A DNA stretch of 24,517 nt from Candidatus Izemoplasma sp. (GTDB lineage Bacteria > Bacillota_I > Bacilli_A > Izemoplasmatales > Izemoplasmataceae): the NCBI GenBank assembly GCA_007123975.1, contig SLFZ01000094.1, forward strand, positions 1 to 24,517. Direction: 5' to 3'. The notes under the pieces are model-generated. The model had not been told where the DNA came from. It saw only the letters and a list, made by a program, of their open reading frames with translations, and searched no databases. Positions 21,719 through 24,517 of the stretch are shown piece by piece; the stretch's first letter is position 1; the number at the start of each line of letters is the position of its first letter. A program made the translations under genes and the position numbers.

Positions 21719-22249
21719 TCATCCTTTCATCGTGCCGCGTTCCGTAACCAACATGGAAACGGCGCGGTCATGCGGTTCAATCGGCAGTTCATCAACCACC
21801 AAATCGGCGAAACAGACGCCGACGCTAAAGCCTTGATAACGGCTGAGTAGTTCATCGTAGTAGCCTTTTCCATACCCGATGCGGTAGCCTCGTCGGTCGT
21901 AACAGAGTCCTGGCACCACCACCATGTCGATGGCACTCAGCTTGGTTTCGTTGTCATGGGCCGGCACCGTGGTGCCGAAGGGTCCTTTTTCAAGCTCGCC
22001 GGTGTCTTCAAAAAAAGCGATGCGTCCGCCGATGATTTTCGGGAAGTAAAGGGTGGCGTGCTTGCCTAACGCCCGCACATCAATTTCGCCTCGCATCGGA
22101 TAAAAGACAGCGACGCGAGTCGCTTTCGTTGACCGTATAAGCTCTGTCAATGCCTCAGCAACGGTCGATGAGGCTGCGTGTCGAGCGTTTTCGCCCATCG
22201 CTTCTCGCACCGACAGGGCGTACTTCCTTAACGCGGGTTTGGATTGCAT
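21719..22249 (-). CDS. 5-formyltetrahydrofolate cyclo-ligase (MTHFS)
   Basis: MTHFS converts 5-formyl-THF to 5,10-methenyl-THF with ATP, returning a stored folate form to use. From ATG 22249 it has 176 residues, typical for the family. Visible are the K.ALRKYAL start, FYPMRGEID at 49-57, and VVPGLCYDRRGYRIGYGKGYYDELL from 111 to 135, which holds the hallmark GYGKGYYD. A TTG start at 22261 would overlap the upstream gene. The ATG lies four bases after that stop with GGATGATT upstream, the same layout as before ispD. It is the third gene of the cdaA unit. Confidence 0.93.
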   Translation of the reverse strand: MQSKPALRKYALSVREAMGENARHAASSTVAEALTELIRSTKATRVAVFYPMRGEIDVRALGKHATLYFPKIIGGRIAFFEDTGELEKGPFGTTVPAHDNETKLSAIDMVVVPGLCYDRRGYRIGYGKGYYDELLSRYQGFSVGVCFADLVVDELPIEPHDRAVSMLVTERGTMKG

Positions 22250-22253
22250 CGAA

Positions 22254-23396
22254 TCATCCAATCACAAAGTAATTTTCGTGGGTGTCTTCGCTCATGGCGA
22301 TGTCTAGGGCTTTGGTGGTGCGGGCGATGACTTCGTCAACGGGCTCTTCAAACATCGTGATGCGTTGGATGCCAAAGTGGGGGTAGACGTTTTCCTCGAC
22401 GCCGCCGAACTTCATCTCGAAGTTAAGCAAATCGCCGCCGTGCTTGAGCGCGCGGTCGAGGATTTGGTACTTGCGGTCGTCGCGGATGATCATCGCAAAG
22501 CGAATGCCGGTGACGCGATACAAGGTGTGTTCTTCGCGGACGAAATGGTAGCGGAGTTTGTTGAGGAACTCGCCCATCATCAAATCGCCGATGTCGCGTC
22601 CGTAGCGGCGGTTGATGGCAGGGATGTTTGAGAGCTCAAAAAACACGAGGTAGTAGGGTTCTTTATGCCGGTTCAGCCCCTGAAGACGCTCGGGAAGTTC
22701 ATGGTCGATGCGCATTGAGTTCAAAAGATCAACTTCGCTGTGCGGATAGCGTTTCACATCGAGCGTTTCTGCGGTGGCGATAATCATTTTCTTTCCTTCA
22801 TAATGAATCAGTTTCCCGCGCTCTTTGATCCAGATGTCGCCTTTGGCGGTGCGATAGCGGTAGCTGAATGCGTATCCCGGGTGCTTTTTGGTTAACCGTT
22901 CGAGCGCGTCTTTCACGCCATGGATGTCGTCGGGGTGAATGTGTTTTTCGAACGCCTTTTGTGTGGTAGCGTTTTCGGTTTCTCCAAGCACGGAAAGCAG
23001 CCGATCGGTAAGGAACATCTCGCCATCGTCTGTGCGGAACATCATGCCGTCGCGCATCAGTTCAATGGTGGCGATGAAGCGTTTGCGCAACGACTCGAAT
23101 CCACCTTCAAGTCGAATGTGTTCTTTCTTCAGTCGTTCGTAACGATCGCTTTTCACACGGGAAGGGATAACCCACTCGGGTTTGAAAAAAAACACGCTTA
23201 TCGCAAGCCCGCCATACACCACCCATGATAAAATACCACTATCAATGATGTGGTAGATGGCGAATTCATCGGCCACGTACACGCCGGAAACCGCCAGAAA
23301 CAGCAACGTTTCAAGCGCTCCCTTGCGTGCGCGCAAGCGTTTGACGATAAGCAGGACCGCCCACAAGGCGAAGGCGGCGATCACGACATAATCCAT
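22254..23396 (-). CDS. Membrane protein with PAS domain and degenerate GGDEF domain
   Basis: A 380-residue signalling-type protein. Three hydrophobic segments at about 3-18, 29-41 and 56-71 form a small membrane part. A charged helical linker (80-110) leads to a PAS-like fold (about 103-215, with HIHPDDIHGVKDALE and YRYRTAKGDIWIKERG). A GGDEF-like domain follows (about 222-380), with ELSNIPAINRRYGRDIGD at 254-271. The catalytic signature is lost: GGDEF reads TGIRF at 296-300, so diguanylate cyclase activity is not expected. The order membrane-PAS-degenerate GGDEF is that of GdpP, the c-di-AMP phosphodiesterase, but the DHH/DHHA1 half is absent. It follows cdaA by 19 bases, so a role in c-di-AMP control is inferred. 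Start: ATG 23396 with GGAGG seven bases upstream. Confidence 0.85.
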   Translation of the reverse strand: MDYVVIAAFALWAVLLIVKRLRARKGALETLLFLAVSGVYVADEFAIYHIIDSGILSWVVYGGLAISVFFFKPEWVIPSRVKSDRYERLKKEHIRLEGGFESLRKRFIATIELMRDGMMFRTDDGEMFLTDRLLSVLGETENATTQKAFEKHIHPDDIHGVKDALERLTKKHPGYAFSYRYRTAKGDIWIKERGKLIHYEGKKMIIATAETLDVKRYPHSEVDLLNSMRIDHELPERLQGLNRHKEPYYLVFFELSNIPAINRRYGRDIGDLMMGEFLNKLRYHFVREEHTLYRVTGIRFAMIIRDDRKYQILDRALKHGGDLLNFEMKFGGVEENVYPHFGIQRITMFEEPVDEVIARTTKALDIAMSEDTHENYFVIG

Positions 23397-23415
23397 GGAT
23401 TTCCCTCCAGCGCGG

Positions 23416-24150
23416 TTAGTTTTGTAGGTATTTCTCGAGGTAAAGCACAAGCGATTCGTTGCTGATGTCTTGGTCGAGGTAACCATCAACCGCCACGCTG
23501 ACGAATCCGGTCTCCTCGCTGATGATGACGGTTAAGGCATCGGTCGCTTCGCTGATGCCGATGGCGGCGCGGTGACGTGAACCTAAGTATTTTGGCACAT
23601 CGCCACGTTCGGTCGGTGGAAAATACGTGCCGGCACAAATCACCTCATTGCCTTTGATGATGACCGCTCCATCGTGAAGCGGCGTCGTCGGCACAAAAAT
23701 GGTCGACAAGAGCTCTGCGCTGACCGGCGCATGAATCGGAAACGCAGGTTGGATGAAATCGTCCAGCGACACGTCTCGCTCAAAGGTAATCAACGCACCG
23801 ATTTTGCGTTTCGATAAATACGCCACGCTTTTCAAAATCGCTTCCTTCACGTTTTCTTCAATGGTGTTTGACGTCAACAACCCGACGCGGATGCCGAGAT
23901 AATTTAGCATCAAGCGAATCTCCGTCCGCACCATGATGATGAGAATCAACACCAGCGGCGCGACCTTCACCCACGACACGATGTGAAACGACCAAAGCGC
24001 ATTCCATGCTTCGATGAGGACAAACGCAAAAAAGACCACCACAAAGAGCTTTAAAAGCCTGTACATTGCGGTCGACGTTTTCGCTTTGACGGCCGTGGCA
24101 AACAGCGCAAGCAAATACATCTGAATGATGATGACGTCCACGGTTTCCAT
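23416..24150 (-). CDS. cdaA: Diadenylate cyclase CdaA (DAC domain, membrane-bound)
   Basis: CdaA makes cyclic di-AMP from two ATP, a signal for potassium, osmolyte and cell-wall balance. The 244 residues have three membrane segments (about 3-20, 34-50, 60-75) followed by the DAC domain. Its hallmarks are TPLHDGAVIIKGN with the DGA motif at 160-162 and GSRHRAAIG with RHR at 192-194, then SEATDALTVIISEETG. The protein is somewhat shorter than B. subtilis CdaA (273). The usual partners cdaR (YbbR) and glmM are not downstream; a PAS/degenerate-GGDEF protein is there instead. The start is ATG 24150, six bases after AAGGAGG; a frame reaching 24168 would include that site. First gene of a long unit reaching yutD or pgpA. 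Confidence 0.97.
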   Translation of the reverse strand: METVDVIIIQMYLLALFATAVKAKTSTAMYRLLKLFVVVFFAFVLIEAWNALWSFHIVSWVKVAPLVLILIIMVRTEIRLMLNYLGIRVGLLTSNTIEENVKEAILKSVAYLSKRKIGALITFERDVSLDDFIQPAFPIHAPVSAELLSTIFVPTTPLHDGAVIIKGNEVICAGTYFPPTERGDVPKYLGSRHRAAIGISEATDALTVIISEETGFVSVAVDGYLDQDISNESLVLYLEKYLQN

Positions 24151-24191
24151 CCTCGTCCTCCTTGTCAAAACACGGTGTCAACTTCCTCTAA

Positions 24192-24200
24192 ATTATAACA
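24192..24200 (-). promoter_or_regulatory. Extended -10 promoter of the cdaA unit
   Basis: The minus strand reads TGTTATAAT. No good -35 is seen. The predicted start of transcription is near 24185, about 35 bases before the cdaA ATG. Confidence 0.7.
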
Positions 24201-24347
24201 TACAGCCACACGTTTTCCCATACGCATGATGTGTTTCACGTTTTGTCTTCACGTCTGACCAAAAACGCATTCGTCACAGAGCCCACCACCTTGCGATTTC
24301 ATAACGCAAAGGAAATGTCAAGCCTACATTTACTGCTTAACATACAC
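24201..24347. other. Divergent intergenic region between cdaA and the right-edge gene
   Basis: This stretch has no gene. An imperfect inverted repeat, CCTTGCG (24289-24295) with CGCAAAGG (24305-24312, one bulged A), lies upstream of the plus-strand promoter and has no T run. The nine-base word TAACATACA occurs next to both divergent -10 boxes (24196-24204 and 24338-24346). No riboswitch was recognised. Confidence 0.4.
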
Positions 24348-24353
24348 TATAAT
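24348..24353 (+). promoter_or_regulatory. -10 element for the right-edge gene
   Basis: A perfect TATAAT is on the plus strand, with predicted transcription start near 24360 and a leader of about 45 bases. The -35 region is poor. The short inverted repeat AACAT (24339-24343) and ATGTT (24352-24356) straddles it and might be an operator. Confidence 0.55.
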
Positions 24354-24404
24354 GTTGTTTACCGAAGTCGACAATAACCCATTCACGATTCGGAGGTCGT
24401 AGTT

Positions 24405-24517
24405 ATGCAATATGATAAGAAGTTCATTGAACGCCTTAATGAAGACATTACCCAGCGTTTCCCACACCTGCATCCCGTCACCGACGACATGTCGATGTCG
24501 CTATCCGGGGTGTCGCG
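24405..24517 (+). CDS. Start of a gene cut by the window edge; possibly class II (B12-dependent) ribonucleotide reductase
   Basis: An open frame begins at ATG 24405, eight bases after GGAGG, and runs to the window end with 37 complete codons. The visible N-terminus has a charged helix followed by a PHLHPVTDD segment and ends in LSGVSR. From memory, HPVT and GVSR occur in this order at the N-terminus of vitamin B12-dependent ribonucleotide reductases of Gram-positive bacteria, but so little sequence cannot prove it. The presence of a gene is well supported by promoter, ribosome binding site and open frame. Confidence 0.65.
   Translation, partial: MQYDKKFIERLNEDITQRFPHLHPVTDDMSMSLSGVS

Noticed and set aside
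22254..23396. Active diguanylate cyclase
   Set aside because: The GGDEF signature is TGIRF and the metal-binding positions are altered, so activity is unlikely.
24201..24404. Cobalamin riboswitch before the possible B12-dependent enzyme
   Set aside because: The expected conserved boxes were not seen, and the leader after the predicted start is about 45 bases, too short.

Overview
This is a compact bacterial chromosomal segment of about 24.5 kb. It is housekeeping DNA and not a mobile or accessory region. TGA is used as a stop (for example pcrA, rimI, tsaD, ispD) and tryptophan is TGG, so the standard code applies. Ribosome binding sites are strong (AAGGAGG or AGGTGATT types). The gene content (pcrA-ligA-uvrA, a tsaE-tsaB-rimI-tsaD operon, cdaA, YutD/YutG/YutI homologues, a YugI-like S1 protein next to pgi) points to a low-GC-type Gram-positive lineage (Bacillota, possibly a standard-code relative of the Mollicutes), but with a base composition near 50% GC. 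The exact taxon is inference. All complete genes but one lie on the minus strand. No tRNA, rRNA, CRISPR array, insertion sequence or prophage was seen.

Layout, following transcription from right to left. At the far right a plus-strand gene begins (24405, cut by the window end; probable class II ribonucleotide reductase). It is divergent from a long minus-strand unit: cdaA (c-di-AMP synthesis), a membrane PAS/degenerate-GGDEF protein, 5-formyl-THF cyclo-ligase, ispD, ispF and yutD, then a decayed second copy of yutD, then a NifU-domain protein with its own -10 box, and pgpA, ending at an intrinsic terminator (19188-19211). Next come three short units: an ABC-F ATPase with an unusual leader (mini-ORF plus hairpin), a YugI-like S1 protein, and pgi. 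A lone plus-strand lipid kinase gene converges on pgi and shares a bidirectional terminator with it. It diverges from the t6A operon tsaE-tsaB-(YwaF-like membrane protein)-rimI-tsaD. The left part holds a lipoprotein-like or membrane-anchored 606-residue protein with an internal repeat, glnS, a cold-shock gene with a structured leader, and a DNA-repair operon pcrA-ligA-uvrA. That operon runs on into a truncated membrane-protein gene at the left edge.

The units are tightly packed. Many starts overlap the preceding stop, several Shine-Dalgarno sites sit inside the last codons of the upstream gene, and three terminators use the 3' end of the coding sequence as one arm. Seven of the promoters seen carry an extended -10 (TGn before the hexamer) with poor -35 boxes. 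The most interesting points are the cdaA neighbour that resembles the regulatory half of GdpP without its phosphodiesterase half, the possible translational attenuator before the ABC-F gene, and the decaying tandem yutD duplicate.
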